Shown: positions 9,140 through 17,846, counted from the first letter of the stretch. The stretch is 64,000 bases of DNA from Cupriavidus necator (GCF_013141915.1 NZ_SROX01000012.1:124001-188000), one strand, 5' to 3'. Program-made: numbers and translations. Notes: a model not told the origin generated them from the letters alone.

Positions 9140-9508
9140 ATGAAAACCGTGCTCACAACGACCGAGTTCACCCTGAATCCTGGCGAAGTCACCACGCTGT
9201 CGGTGCATGCGCCCCAGCGCCTCCACATTGCAGAGGCCCGTGGCACCGATGTGTGGCTGACCCGCGAGAATGATTCGGAGGACTACTGGCTGCGTTGTGG
9301 CGGCAGCCTGCTGCTGCGCAGCGGGGACGAGGTGGTGCTCAGCATCGATCCGCGCGCCATGCATCCGGTACGCCTGGCGCTGATTGCCGAGGCGCGTCGC
9401 CCGGCACTGGCGCTCGCCGACCTGCCGCACCTGGTGTATCGCAGCCTGCGCCGACTGGTTCGAGGCACCGAGTGGACGCCGAACCAGGACCGGGTCACCG
9501 CCTCCTGA
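9140..9508 (+). CDS. DUF2917 domain-containing protein
   Basis: Small cytoplasmic protein of 122 residues with no signal peptide. It matches the DUF2917 pattern: a cupin-like beta-rich core (LNPGEVTTLSVHAPQRLHI, GTDVWLTRENDSEDYWL, LLLRSGDEVVLS) and a basic C-terminus. Function is unknown. The start chosen is the ATG at 9140, 8 bp after CGGAGA; an upstream in-frame start would add 15 residues unlike the family. Divergent pairing with a GcvA-like LysR regulator is common in Burkholderiales (recalled family context). Confidence 0.85.
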   Translation: MKTVLTTTEFTLNPGEVTTLSVHAPQRLHIAEARGTDVWLTRENDSEDYWLRCGGSLLLRSGDEVVLSIDPRAMHPVRLALIAEARRPALALADLPHLVYRSLRRLVRGTEWTPNQDRVTAS

Positions 9509-9616
9509 AGTTGGAGAGGGCGGAGCCACGTCCGCGTCGCATCAGGCCGGGGGCCATCTGCGCCTGGTCTGGTCGCGTGACGCAGCGGACGGTTCCGCTC
9601 CCTGAACGGGGCAGGC

Positions 9617-9641
9617 AGGGCCGGCGCAAGCCGGCCCTTTT
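9617..9641 (+). terminator. Rho-independent terminator after the DUF2917 gene
   Basis: Perfect 9-bp stem AGGGCCGGC / GCCGGCCCT around a GCAA tetraloop, followed by TTTCG. It lies between the DUF2917 gene and lipB, so lipB is probably transcribed separately. Confidence 0.75.
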
Positions 9642-9656
9642 CGTTACACTCTCGCC

Positions 9657-10385
9657 ATGCATCCGATTCAAGTCATCGAACGCGGCCGCGAGGACTATCA
9701 GCCGTGTTTCGACGCGATGCGCGCCTTCACCGCCGCGCGCACCTCTGATACGCCCGACCAGGTCTGGCTGGTCGAGCATCCGCCGGTCTACACGCTGGGC
9801 CAGGCGGGCGACCCCGCGCACCTCCTGGCGCCGGACGAGCGGATTCCGGTGGTGCAGATCGATCGTGGAGGGCAGATCACTTACCACGGGCCGGGACAGG
9901 TCGTGGCTTACCTGCTGCTTGACCTGCGCCGCCGCCGCCTGATGGTGCGCGAGCTGGTGCACGGCATCGAGCAGGCCGTGCTGGACACGCTCGCGGCGTA
10001 TAATCTCGCAGCCGAACGCAAGCCCGGCGCCCCCGGCATCTACCTGTCCGGCGGGCCGCACCAGGGCGCCAAGATTGCCGCGCTCGGCCTCAAGATCCGC
10101 AACGGCTGCAGCTACCACGGCGTCAGCCTCAACGTGCAGATGGACCTGTCGCCATTCCTGCGCATCAATCCCTGCGGCTATGCCGGACTGGAAACGGTCG
10201 ACATGGCCACCGCGGGAGCCACCTGTCCGGTGGCGGATGCCGATGGCGCGCCGGTGCCCGTGACCGCGGCAAGACAACCCGAGATCGCACAGCGCCTGGC
10301 GGCTGCATTGTGCGAGGTGCTGGCAGCGCACGAAGCTCGCGTGCTGGCGGCTGAAGAACCTGCCGCCCCGGCCCTGGCCTCCTAG
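9657..10385 (+). CDS. lipB: Octanoyltransferase LipB
   Basis: Transfers octanoate from octanoyl-ACP to the lipoyl domains of 2-oxoacid dehydrogenases and the glycine cleavage H protein. The 242-residue protein shows the family blocks VWLVEHPPVYTLGQ, ITYHGPGQVVAY and GAKIAALGLKI, with catalytic Lys139 and Cys173 (RINPCGYAG). It is followed 40 bp later by lipA, giving the normal two-step lipoate pathway. A TACACT box stands only 7 bp before the ATG, so the leader may be very short. Confidence 0.97.
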   Translation: MHPIQVIERGREDYQPCFDAMRAFTAARTSDTPDQVWLVEHPPVYTLGQAGDPAHLLAPDERIPVVQIDRGGQITYHGPGQVVAYLLLDLRRRRLMVRELVHGIEQAVLDTLAAYNLAAERKPGAPGIYLSGGPHQGAKIAALGLKIRNGCSYHGVSLNVQMDLSPFLRINPCGYAGLETVDMATAGATCPVADADGAPVPVTAARQPEIAQRLAAALCEVLAAHEARVLAAEEPAAPALAS

Positions 10386-10425
10386 TCAAAAGCGAAATGC
10401 ACGCCGAGCGCGTGCGGAGAAATGT

Positions 10426-11421
10426 ATGAGCGACGCCCTGATCGCCACTTCAAGCGAAGCCCCGCAATCCCCCGCGGAGCAGTACGACCCGACCCGCAAG
10501 CAGAAGTCGGCCGACAAGACCGCACGCATCCCCATCAAGATCGTGCCGGCCGAAAAGCTCAAGAAGCCGGACTGGATCCGCGTGAAGGCCGCCACCGGCA
10601 ATTCGCGTTTCTATGAGATCAAGGACATCCTGCGCGCCAACAACCTGGTGACGGTGTGCGAGGAAGCCAGCTGCCCGAATATCGGCGAATGCTTTGGCAA
10701 GGGCACCGCCACCTTCATGATCATGGGCGACAAGTGCACGCGCCGCTGCCCGTTCTGCGACGTCGGCCACGGCCGTCCGGATCCGCTCGACGTGAACGAG
10801 CCCGGCAACCTGGCGCGCACCATCGCCCAGCTCAAGCTGAACTACGTGGTCATCACCAGCGTCGACCGCGACGACCTGCGCGACGGCGGCGCCCAGCACT
10901 ATGTCGACTGCATCTCGCAGACGCGCGAGCTGTCGCCCGGCACCCGCATTGAAGTGCTGGTGCCCGACTTCCGCGGCCGGCTGGACAAGGCGCTGGACAT
11001 CCTGCAGGCGTGCCCGCCCGACGTGATGAACCACAACATGGAAACCGTGCCGCGCCTGTACAAGCAGGCTCGCCCGGGTGCCGACTATGCGCACTCGCTC
11101 AAGCTGCTGCAGGAATTCAAGCGCCGCAATCCCAACGTCCCGACCAAGTCCGGCCTGATGGTCGGCCTGGGCGAGACCGACGAGGAAATTTTGGAAGTCA
11201 TGCGCGACATGCGCGCCCACGACATCGACATGCTGACCATCGGCCAGTACCTGGCGCCGTCGAACCACCACCTGCCGGTGCTGCGCTACGTGCATCCCGA
11301 CACCTTCAAGATGTTCGAGGAAGAGGCCTACAAGATGGGCTTTACCCACGCTGCGGTGGGCGCGATGGTACGCAGTTCCTACCATGCCGACCAGCAGGCG
11401 CATCAGGCGGGGTTTGCCTGA
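10426..11421 (+). CDS. lipA: Lipoyl synthase LipA
   Basis: Radical SAM enzyme that inserts two sulfurs into protein-bound octanoate. The 331-residue protein carries both iron-sulfur sets: the auxiliary cluster Cys78, Cys83 and Cys89 (CEEASCPNIGEC) and the radical-SAM CX3CX2C at Cys104, Cys108 and Cys111 (CTRRCPFC). The C-terminus has the expected MVRSSYHAD, providing the serine ligand. A strong terminator follows, so lipBA ends here. Confidence 0.98.
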   Translation: MSDALIATSSEAPQSPAEQYDPTRKQKSADKTARIPIKIVPAEKLKKPDWIRVKAATGNSRFYEIKDILRANNLVTVCEEASCPNIGECFGKGTATFMIMGDKCTRRCPFCDVGHGRPDPLDVNEPGNLARTIAQLKLNYVVITSVDRDDLRDGGAQHYVDCISQTRELSPGTRIEVLVPDFRGRLDKALDILQACPPDVMNHNMETVPRLYKQARPGADYAHSLKLLQEFKRRNPNVPTKSGLMVGLGETDEEILEVMRDMRAHDIDMLTIGQYLAPSNHHLPVLRYVHPDTFKMFEEEAYKMGFTHAAVGAMVRSSYHADQQAHQAGFA

Positions 11422-11450
11422 AGCGGGTTGCACAGCGATTGAGAATACGA

Positions 11451-11482
11451 AACGGCCGGGGGACTTCCCCGGCCGTTTTTAT
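11451..11482 (+). terminator. Rho-independent terminator after lipA
   Basis: Ten-bp stem ACGGCCGGGG / CCCCGGCCGT with a 5-nt loop, followed by TTTTATTTTG. Confidence 0.9.
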
Positions 11483-11553
11483 TTTGGCGCGTGCCCGCCC
11501 AACGCCCATCCTAGGGTCAACCCCGACTGTCCGTGCCCGGTCCGTTTCGATAT

Positions 11554-11638
11554 GATGAATTCATCGATAAATTATCGATGAAATACCAGCACGTCACATT
11601 CCGCTTCTCTGCCTACACTGGTTAGCAAGTGCGCTAAC
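11554..11638 (+). promoter_or_regulatory. Palindromic control region of the pyroglutamate operon
   Basis: Three dyads precede pxpB. GATGAATTCATC (11554-11565) is a perfect 12-bp palindrome. It overlaps a 23-bp palindrome with 11-bp arms TTCATCGATAA and TTATCGATGAA around one A (11560-11582). A third, GTTAGC-N6-GCTAAC, lies at 11621-11638, just downstream of a TACACT -10-like box (11614-11619). The arrangement suggests one regulator bound upstream and one near the transcription start. No regulator gene is adjacent, so the protein is unknown. Confidence 0.6.
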
Positions 11639-11647
11639 GGGAATCTC

Positions 11648-12295
11648 ATGAACTGCACCGTCCACCGACTTGCCGAGCAGGCGCTGCTGTACAGCGTCGC
11701 GCCGCCAGCATCGCTGGCCGTCCAGCGCCGGATCTGGGCCATGGCCGCGCGGGCGGCCGACTGGCGCGGCGTGGTGGACGTGGTGCCGGGCATGAACAAC
11801 CTCACCGTGATCTTCGACGAAGATGCCGACGTGGACGCGCTCGAGCGCAACCTGAAGCTGGCGTGGGCCTCGGGCGAGGCGCGCAATGCGACCGGCAAGC
11901 TGGTCGAGATCCCGGTGCGCTACGGCGGCAAGCATGGCCCCGACCTGGGCGACGTCGCCGCGCATACCGGCCTGTCGCCGCAGGAAGTGGTGCGCCGCCA
12001 TGCCGCGGGCGAGTACGTGGTCTACTTCCTCGGCTTCCAGCCCGGCTTCGCCTATATGGGCGGGCTGGCGCCGGAGCTGGCCACGCCGCGCCGGCGCGAG
12101 CCACGGCTGGCGGTGCCGGCCGGGTCGGTCGGTATCGGCGGCGAGCAGACCGGGATCTATCCGGCGGTGCTGCCGGGCGGCTGGCAGCTGATCGGGCGCA
12201 CCGACGCCGAACTCTTCGTGGCGGACCGCGATCCGCCTTCCCTGTTTGCGCCCGGCGATACCGTGCGCTTTGTCGCCGAGGAAATCATCGCGTGA
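11648..12295 (+). CDS. pxpB: 5-oxoprolinase subunit PxpB
   Basis: Part of the ATP-dependent PxpABC 5-oxoprolinase that opens pyroglutamate to glutamate. The 215-residue product is the KipI/allophanate-hydrolase subunit-1 type, with FLGFQPGFAYMGGL and PRLAVPAGSVGIGGEQTGIY, followed by YPAVLPGGWQLIG. Its stop overlaps the GTG of pxpC by 4 bp. The whole run pxpB-pxpC-pxpA with pcp nearby supports oxoprolinase over the older KipI or urea-carboxylase naming. Confidence 0.94.
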   Translation: MNCTVHRLAEQALLYSVAPPASLAVQRRIWAMAARAADWRGVVDVVPGMNNLTVIFDEDADVDALERNLKLAWASGEARNATGKLVEIPVRYGGKHGPDLGDVAAHTGLSPQEVVRRHAAGEYVVYFLGFQPGFAYMGGLAPELATPRRREPRLAVPAGSVGIGGEQTGIYPAVLPGGWQLIGRTDAELFVADRDPPSLFAPGDTVRFVAEEIIA

Positions 12296-13311
12296 TCGAG
12301 ATCATTCGTCCCGGCGCGCTCGCCTCGGTGCAGGACCTGGGCCGTACCGGCTTTCGCCGTTTTGGCGTGGGCCGCTGCGGGGCCATGGACCTGCTGGCGG
12401 TGGAAGTCGGCAACCGCCTGCTCGGCAACGCGCCGCAGTGCGCCGCCATTGAATTCACGCTGGGCCGCGCCGCGGTGCGCTTCCATGCCGATATGCGGGT
12501 GGCACTGGCCGGCGCCGAGTGCGGCGCCAACCTCGACGGCGTGCCGGTGTGGTCGTGGCACGCGTTCGACGCGCACAAGGGCGAGACCCTGACGCTGCCG
12601 TCGACCCGGGGTGGCACGCGCGCATACCTGTGCGTGGCGGGCGGCATTGCGGTGGATCCGGTGATGGGCTCGCGCAGTACTGACCTGAAGTCAGGCTTCG
12701 GCGGGCTGGGCGGACGCGCGCTGCAGGAGGGCGACCGCCTGCTCGCGGGACGCCCGGGGCTGGAAGCCGAGACCGACTGGATCGGCGTGCAGGCGCCAGC
12801 GTGGGCGCTGCCGGCCGCGGTCGAAGGCAAGGCTACGACCATCCGCATGCTGCCCGGTCCGGAATACGATGACTTTGACGCGGCCTCGCAGGCCGCGCTG
12901 TGGCAGGCCGACTGGACCGTCACGCCCAACAGCAACCGCATGGGCCTGCGCCTGAACGGGCCGGCCTTGGCGCGGCGCGACGGGCGCAGTGCCGACCTGC
13001 TGTCGCATGGCGTGGTGCCGGGCGTGCTGCAGGTGCCGCCGGCGGGCCAGCCGATCGCGCTGATGGCGGATGCGCAGACCACCGGCGGCTATCCCAAGAT
13101 CGGCGTGGTGATCGGCGCCGACCTGTGGCGCCTGGCCCAGGTGCCGCTGGGCGCGCCGGTGCGCTTTGCCCAGGTCACGCTGGCGCAGGCCGAGGCCGCG
13201 CAGGCCGAGCTGGCACGCTACCTGCGCCAGATCGAGCAGGCGCTGCGGTGGCAGGGCGATGGCATGCCAATTGCCGCGCGCCGGCGCGCACGCACGCGGG
13301 TGGCCGCATAA
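12292..13311 (+). CDS. pxpC: 5-oxoprolinase subunit PxpC
   Basis: Second carboxyltransferase-like subunit of the PxpABC oxoprolinase (KipA/allophanate-hydrolase subunit-2 type), 339 residues. Typical blocks are ALASVQDLGRTGFRRFGV near the start, AYLCVAGGIAVDPVMGSRST and QPIALMADAQTTGGYPKIG. The GTG at 12292 is the start because it overlaps the pxpB stop (GTGA) and begins the conserved IEIIRPG strand; an earlier frame would run inside pxpB. Confidence 0.94.
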   Translation: MIEIIRPGALASVQDLGRTGFRRFGVGRCGAMDLLAVEVGNRLLGNAPQCAAIEFTLGRAAVRFHADMRVALAGAECGANLDGVPVWSWHAFDAHKGETLTLPSTRGGTRAYLCVAGGIAVDPVMGSRSTDLKSGFGGLGGRALQEGDRLLAGRPGLEAETDWIGVQAPAWALPAAVEGKATTIRMLPGPEYDDFDAASQAALWQADWTVTPNSNRMGLRLNGPALARRDGRSADLLSHGVVPGVLQVPPAGQPIALMADAQTTGGYPKIGVVIGADLWRLAQVPLGAPVRFAQVTLAQAEAAQAELARYLRQIEQALRWQGDGMPIAARRRARTRVAA

Positions 13312-13335
13312 GGGCGCGAGGCGCCGCACAGGAGA

Positions 13336-14082
13336 ATGGCAATGCAGATCGATTTGAACGCGGATCTTGGCGAAGGCTGTGGCAATGACGAGGCGCTGCT
13401 GGCGCTGATCAGCTCGGCCAATATCGCTTGCGGCTGGCACGCTGGCGACGCCGCCACCATGGTGCAGACGGTGAAGTGGGCGCTCGAGCGCGGCGTGGCG
13501 ATCGGCGCGCACCCGAGCTACCCCGACCGCGAGAACTTCGGCCGCACCGAGATGCAGCGCGACCCCGAGCACGTCTACGCCGACGTGCTGTACCAGATCG
13601 GCGCGCTCGCCGCGATCGTGCGCGCGCAGGGCGGCCAGCTGCACCACGTCAAGCCGCATGGCGCGCTGTACAACCAGGCCGTGCGCGATCCGGTGCTGGC
13701 GCGCGCGATCGTGCGCGCGGTGCGCGATTTCGACGCCGACCTGGTGTTCTTCGGCCTGGCCGGCAGCCAGATGATCGACGTGGCGAAGGCGGCCGGCCTG
13801 CGTGTCAAGCAGGAGGTCTTTGCCGACCGCGGCTACAACGCCGACGGCACGCTGGTCAGGCGCGGCACGCCGGGCGCGCTGCACGAGGACGAGGAAGTCG
13901 CCCTGGGCCAGACCCTGACCATGGTGCGCGAGCGCCGCGTGCGCGCCATCGACGGCACCTGGGTACCGATTCAGGCCGAAACCGTGTGTCTGCACGGCGA
14001 CGGCGCCCACGCGCTGGCCTTTGCGCGCCGCATCCGGGAACGGTTGGGCGCAGAGGGCATCGCGATCCGCGCCGGCGACTGA
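13336..14082 (+). CDS. pxpA: 5-oxoprolinase subunit PxpA (LamB/YcsF family)
   Basis: The 248-residue TIM-barrel-like subunit that completes 5-oxoprolinase. It shows the family signature MQIDLNADLGEGCGNDEALL, SANIACGWHAGD, GAHPSYPDRENFGR and LHHVKPHGALYNQ. The start is ATG at 13336 or 13342; a GGAG at 13331-13334 fits the second slightly better. It lies 24 bp after pxpC and 107 bp before the membrane pair. Confidence 0.95.
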   Translation: MAMQIDLNADLGEGCGNDEALLALISSANIACGWHAGDAATMVQTVKWALERGVAIGAHPSYPDRENFGRTEMQRDPEHVYADVLYQIGALAAIVRAQGGQLHHVKPHGALYNQAVRDPVLARAIVRAVRDFDADLVFFGLAGSQMIDVAKAAGLRVKQEVFADRGYNADGTLVRRGTPGALHEDEEVALGQTLTMVRERRVRAIDGTWVPIQAETVCLHGDGAHALAFARRIRERLGAEGIAIRAGD

Positions 14083-14189
14083 GCGCGTTCACCCGCCTCC
14101 ACGCCGGCATTTCTCCCACGCGGCCCGCCCCGTCACGCGTCACGGCGGCTGCTGTCCGCGCGCCTTCGTTATCTTCGTTTGGTGTTTCC

Positions 14190-14915
14190 ATGGAACAGGC
14201 AGTCAATCTCTGGCCCCTTGTCGGGGTCGGCGTCATCATCATCGGCTTCGTGCTGCGCTTCAATCCCATGCTGGTGGTGGTGCTCGCCGCGCTGGCCACC
14301 GGGCTGGCCGCGCCGATGCCGCTGATGCAGATCTTCGCGGCGATCGGCACCGCCTTCGTCAAGGCGCGTAACCTGCCGCTGATCATCCTGCTGCCGCTGG
14401 CCGTGATCGGCCTGCTGGAGCGGCACGGGCTGCGCGAGCATGCGCAGGCGTGGATCGCGCGCATCGCCTCGGCCACGGTCGGGCGCTTGCTGATCGTCTA
14501 CCTCGGCGTGCGCGAGCTGACCGCGGCGATCGGCCTGACCAGCCTTGGCGGCCACCCGCAGATGGTGCGCCCGCTGCTGGCGCCGATGACCGAGGGCGCG
14601 GCTGAAAACCGCTTCGGCCAGTTGCCCGAGCCGGTGCGCCAGCGCGTGCTGGCCTTCTGTGCCGCCACCGACAACGTGGGCCTGTTTTTCGGCGAGGATA
14701 TCTTCGTGGCATTCGGCGCGATCGCGCTGATGCATACCTTCCTGCTGTCGTCGAACATCGACGTGGAGCCGCTGCATATCGCCGTGTGGGGCATTCCCAC
14801 TGCGATCTGCGCGTTCCTGATCCATGCGGTGCGCCTCAAGCGCCTGGATGGCTGGCTCGAGCGCGAGCTCGGCGGCAAGGCGATTCAGGCCATGCCTGCA
14901 AAGAGCGCGGAATAA
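14190..14915 (+). CDS. DUF969 family membrane protein, putative 5-oxoproline transporter subunit
   Basis: Polytopic protein of 241 residues, with about six hydrophobic segments, in the DUF969 family (VGVGVIIIGFVLRFNPMLVV; IFAAIGTAFVKARNLPL). It is always found paired with a DUF979 protein as far as I recall, and both are suggested to import 5-oxoproline; transport has not been read from the sequence. The ATG at 14190 starts the conserved first helix. The DUF979 gene begins 10 bp after its stop, with AAGGAG between. Confidence 0.85.
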   Translation: MEQAVNLWPLVGVGVIIIGFVLRFNPMLVVVLAALATGLAAPMPLMQIFAAIGTAFVKARNLPLIILLPLAVIGLLERHGLREHAQAWIARIASATVGRLLIVYLGVRELTAAIGLTSLGGHPQMVRPLLAPMTEGAAENRFGQLPEPVRQRVLAFCAATDNVGLFFGEDIFVAFGAIALMHTFLLSSNIDVEPLHIAVWGIPTAICAFLIHAVRLKRLDGWLERELGGKAIQAMPAKSAE

Positions 14916-14925
14916 GGAGCGCGCC

Positions 14926-15876
14926 ATGATTATTTCCATCGAATACCTCTACTGGCTCGCCGGCCTGGTGCTGGCCATTACCGCGCTGATGACCTTCGCC
15001 GACCGCGCGCATCCGCGCCGTCTCAGCACCGGGCTGTTCTGGCTGCTGTACGCGATCGTGTTCCTGGTCGGCGACCGGCTGCCGCCGGCCGCGGTCGGCA
15101 TCGGCGCGGTGGTGATGGCGCTGATCGCGGGCTTCGGCGGCGTCGGCCACGGCAAGCATGAGAGCCTGCCCGAGGCAGAACGCCGCGCCAGCGCGAGCCG
15201 CCTCGGCAACAAGCTGTTCATCCCGGCGCTGCTGATCCCGCTGGTGACCGTGATCGGCACCATGCTGTTCAAGGACGTCAGGGTGGCCGGCGTGCCGCTG
15301 CTCGATCCGAAGAACGTGACCTTCGTCTCGCTGGGGATCGGCTGCCTGATCTCGCTGGCGGTGGTGTGCTGGCTTACGCGCGACACCGTGGCGCAGGGCC
15401 TGCGCGAATCGCGCCGGCTGACCGAGTCGCTGGGCTGGGCGCTGGTGCTGCCGCAGATGCTGGCGATGCTGGGGCTGGTGTTTGCCGATGCCGGCGTGGG
15501 CAAGGCCGTGGCGCACCTGACCACGGCCTATATCAACATGGACTACAAGCTGGTGGCGGTGGCGGTCTATTGCGTGGGCATGGCGCTGTTCACGGTGATC
15601 ATGGGCAACGGCTTCGCCGCCTTCCCGGTGATGACCGGCGGCGTGGGCGTGCCCATCCTGGTCGGCATGTTCGGCGGCAATCCGGCGGTGATGGCGGCGA
15701 TTGGCATGTTCTCCGGCTATTGCGGTACGCTGATGACGCCGATGGCGGCCAACTTCAATATCGTGCCGGCGGCGCTGCTGGAACTCGACGACAAGAACGC
15801 CGTGATCCGCGCGCAGGTGCCGACCGCGCTGGCGATCCTGGTGGCCAATATCGCGCTGCTGTATTTCCTGATGTAA
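14926..15876 (+). CDS. DUF979 family membrane protein, putative 5-oxoproline transporter subunit
   Basis: Polytopic protein of 316 residues with about nine membrane segments, in the DUF979 family (IEYLYWLAGLVLAITALMTF; GNGFAAFPVMTGGVGVP; PMAANFNIVPAALLEL). It carries no ATPase or periplasmic binding domain, so with DUF969 it would be a secondary carrier. The context (pxpBCA upstream, pcp 16 bp downstream) points to pyroglutamate or a pyroglutamyl peptide as substrate; this is inference. The start at 14926 follows AAGGAG at 14914-14919. Confidence 0.85.
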   Translation: MIISIEYLYWLAGLVLAITALMTFADRAHPRRLSTGLFWLLYAIVFLVGDRLPPAAVGIGAVVMALIAGFGGVGHGKHESLPEAERRASASRLGNKLFIPALLIPLVTVIGTMLFKDVRVAGVPLLDPKNVTFVSLGIGCLISLAVVCWLTRDTVAQGLRESRRLTESLGWALVLPQMLAMLGLVFADAGVGKAVAHLTTAYINMDYKLVAVAVYCVGMALFTVIMGNGFAAFPVMTGGVGVPILVGMFGGNPAVMAAIGMFSGYCGTLMTPMAANFNIVPAALLELDDKNAVIRAQVPTALAILVANIALLYFLM

Positions 15877-15892
15877 CCGAGGGAGCCCCGCC

Positions 15893-16543
15893 ATGCCTAC
15901 CGTGCTGCTGACAGGCTTCGAGCCGTTCGAGGACGAACCGATCAATCCGTCCTGGGAAGCCGTGCGCGCGCTCGACGGCGAACGCGTCGGCGACGCGACG
16001 ATCGTCGCGCGCCAGCTGCCTTGCGTGTTCGGCGCGGCGATCGATGCGATCGGCGAACTGCTCGACACGCTGCGGCCGGTGCTGGTGATCGCGGTGGGCC
16101 AGGCCGGCGGGCGCGCCGAGATGTCGGTGGAGCGCGTGGCGATCAATGTCGACGATGCGCGCATCGCCGACAATGCCGGCGCGCAGCCGATCGATACCGC
16201 CATCGCCGCGGATGGCCCGGCGGCCTACTTTGCTACGCTGCCGATCAAGGCGATGGTGCGCGACATGCGCGCGGCGGGCGTGCCGACGTCGGTGTCGCAG
16301 ACCGCCGGCACCTTCGTCTGCAACCATGTCTTCTACGGGCTGATGCACCGGTTGGCGCGGGAGCAGGACGACGCGGTGCGCGGCGGCTTTATCCACATTC
16401 CGTACCTGCCCGAGCAGGCGGCGCGCCATCCGGGCCAGCCCAGCCTGGCGCACGAAACGCTGGTGAGGGGCCTGCGCACCGCGGTGGCCACGGCGCTGTC
16501 GACCCGCGCCGATGTGCGCGAGCAGGGCGGGCAGCTGCACTAG
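15893..16543 (+). CDS. pcp: Pyroglutamyl-peptidase I
   Basis: Cysteine peptidase (family C15) that removes N-terminal pyroglutamate from peptides, feeding PxpABC. The 216-residue product has the full triad in family positions: Glu80 (MSVERVA), Cys143 (TAGTFVCNHVFYGL) and His168 (GFIHIPYLPEQA). It is the last gene of the pyroglutamate run, 16 bp after the DUF979 gene, and converges on the VanZ gene with 34 bp between. Confidence 0.96.
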   Translation: MPTVLLTGFEPFEDEPINPSWEAVRALDGERVGDATIVARQLPCVFGAAIDAIGELLDTLRPVLVIAVGQAGGRAEMSVERVAINVDDARIADNAGAQPIDTAIAADGPAAYFATLPIKAMVRDMRAAGVPTSVSQTAGTFVCNHVFYGLMHRLAREQDDAVRGGFIHIPYLPEQAARHPGQPSLAHETLVRGLRTAVATALSTRADVREQGGQLH

Positions 16544-16577
16544 GCCTGAGGCCGCCGGGCCCGTTCCCGCCTCTTGC

Positions 16578-17828
16578 TTATTCCTGCATGTTGGCCGCGG
16601 CCGCCTCACGGCGTGCCGCGGCTTTTTTCATCGCATGGCGGCGCAGGCTGACCTGTTCGAAGCGCCAGATCACATAGCAAAACGCCAGGAATGGCCACAG
16701 CCAGCCCAGCCACTGCGCCAGGCTGTTGAAGTGGATGAAGCGGCCCATGCGCCAGCCCTGTTCCGAGATCCACGCGTACGGGTTGGACGGCAGCACGTTG
16801 GTCAGCGCCACCAGCACGATCAGCGCCGCCATGGCAAGGATCGCGCGCAGCCAGCGCGGCAGGTAGAGCAGCAACGCCAGCACCAGCGAACTGGTCAGCA
16901 GCGCAAAGCGGCCGCCTTCGGACAGCCAGACGAATGCGCTTTCAGTGGGAAACTGCAGCTCGGCCGCGGTCGCCTTGAGCAGCAGCGCCGCCGCCAGCAG
17001 TCCCGCCAGGATGCGCAGCATCGGCGCGCTGCGGCGCATCGCGATCGAGGCGAACAGGCCGGTGCCGATCCAGCTGCTGGCGGTCACCAGCGATTCCAGC
17101 AACTGCTGGCTCTGCATGTCCTCGGGCCGCAGGCCGATATGGTCCTGCCAGGCCTCCAGCTGCGGGAACACCATCTGCAGCACCTGCATCGGCCAGGATT
17201 CGGGGTCGGTCAGCCATTCGCGCACGATGCCGCCCATGCCGAACAGGTGCTCTTGCGGAAACACCTGCGCGAACGGCCACAGCAGCAGCAGGATGATGGC
17301 AAAGCTGGCATGCGGCTCGAACCATGCGTGGCGCAGCCGCGTCAGGCGGCCGTCGTCGATCAGCGCGCGCGTGAACGGCGCCACCACGGCGCCGCCCAGC
17401 AGCGCGCCGAGCGCATTGGTGATCAGGTCGATGTTGGACGAGATGCGGCTGGGCAGCCAGGTCTGGAAAGCCTCCATGCATGCCGACAGCAGGGCGCCGG
17501 CCACCATCGCCACCAGCGTGGCGCGCCCGCCCGACACGCGCGGATGCAGCGACAGCACCACCAGCGCGCCGAACGGGAAATACCCCAGCACGTTGGTCAG
17601 CAGGTCGAAGTCGGTGATATAGCGCGGCTTGGGCGCGCTCAGGAAGGCAAAGGGCGAGATGCCGTTGTCGATCCAGCCCGAAAACGGGTACAGGCTGGCG
17701 TACACCACCAGCAGCGTGAAGCAGAGCAACCCCACGCGCGCCAGCGGCGAGTGCTGCGGGCCCGTGGTGGCGGGCGTTGGCGGAGCCGCCGGCGGCGGCG
17801 CGGAGAGCGGCGGGGGAGCCGGCTCCAT
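16578..17828 (-). CDS. VanZ family membrane protein
   Basis: Membrane protein of 416 residues. A VanZ-like domain fills the N-terminal half (YASLYPFSGWIDNGI, DLLTNVLGYFPFGALVVL, EAFQTWLPSRISSNIDLITN), followed by several further helices, about ten in all, and a basic C-terminus. The VanZ family is linked to teicoplanin resistance in Gram-positives but its role here is unknown. It is the last gene of the reverse-strand lipid-transport run, 18 bp after the lipoprotein gene. Confidence 0.85.
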   Translation of the reverse strand: MEPAPPPLSAPPPAAPPTPATTGPQHSPLARVGLLCFTLLVVYASLYPFSGWIDNGISPFAFLSAPKPRYITDFDLLTNVLGYFPFGALVVLSLHPRVSGGRATLVAMVAGALLSACMEAFQTWLPSRISSNIDLITNALGALLGGAVVAPFTRALIDDGRLTRLRHAWFEPHASFAIILLLLWPFAQVFPQEHLFGMGGIVREWLTDPESWPMQVLQMVFPQLEAWQDHIGLRPEDMQSQQLLESLVTASSWIGTGLFASIAMRRSAPMLRILAGLLAAALLLKATAAELQFPTESAFVWLSEGGRFALLTSSLVLALLLYLPRWLRAILAMAALIVLVALTNVLPSNPYAWISEQGWRMGRFIHFNSLAQWLGWLWPFLAFCYVIWRFEQVSLRRHAMKKAAARREAAAANMQE

Positions 17829-17846
17829 GGCAATTCTCCTGTGGCT

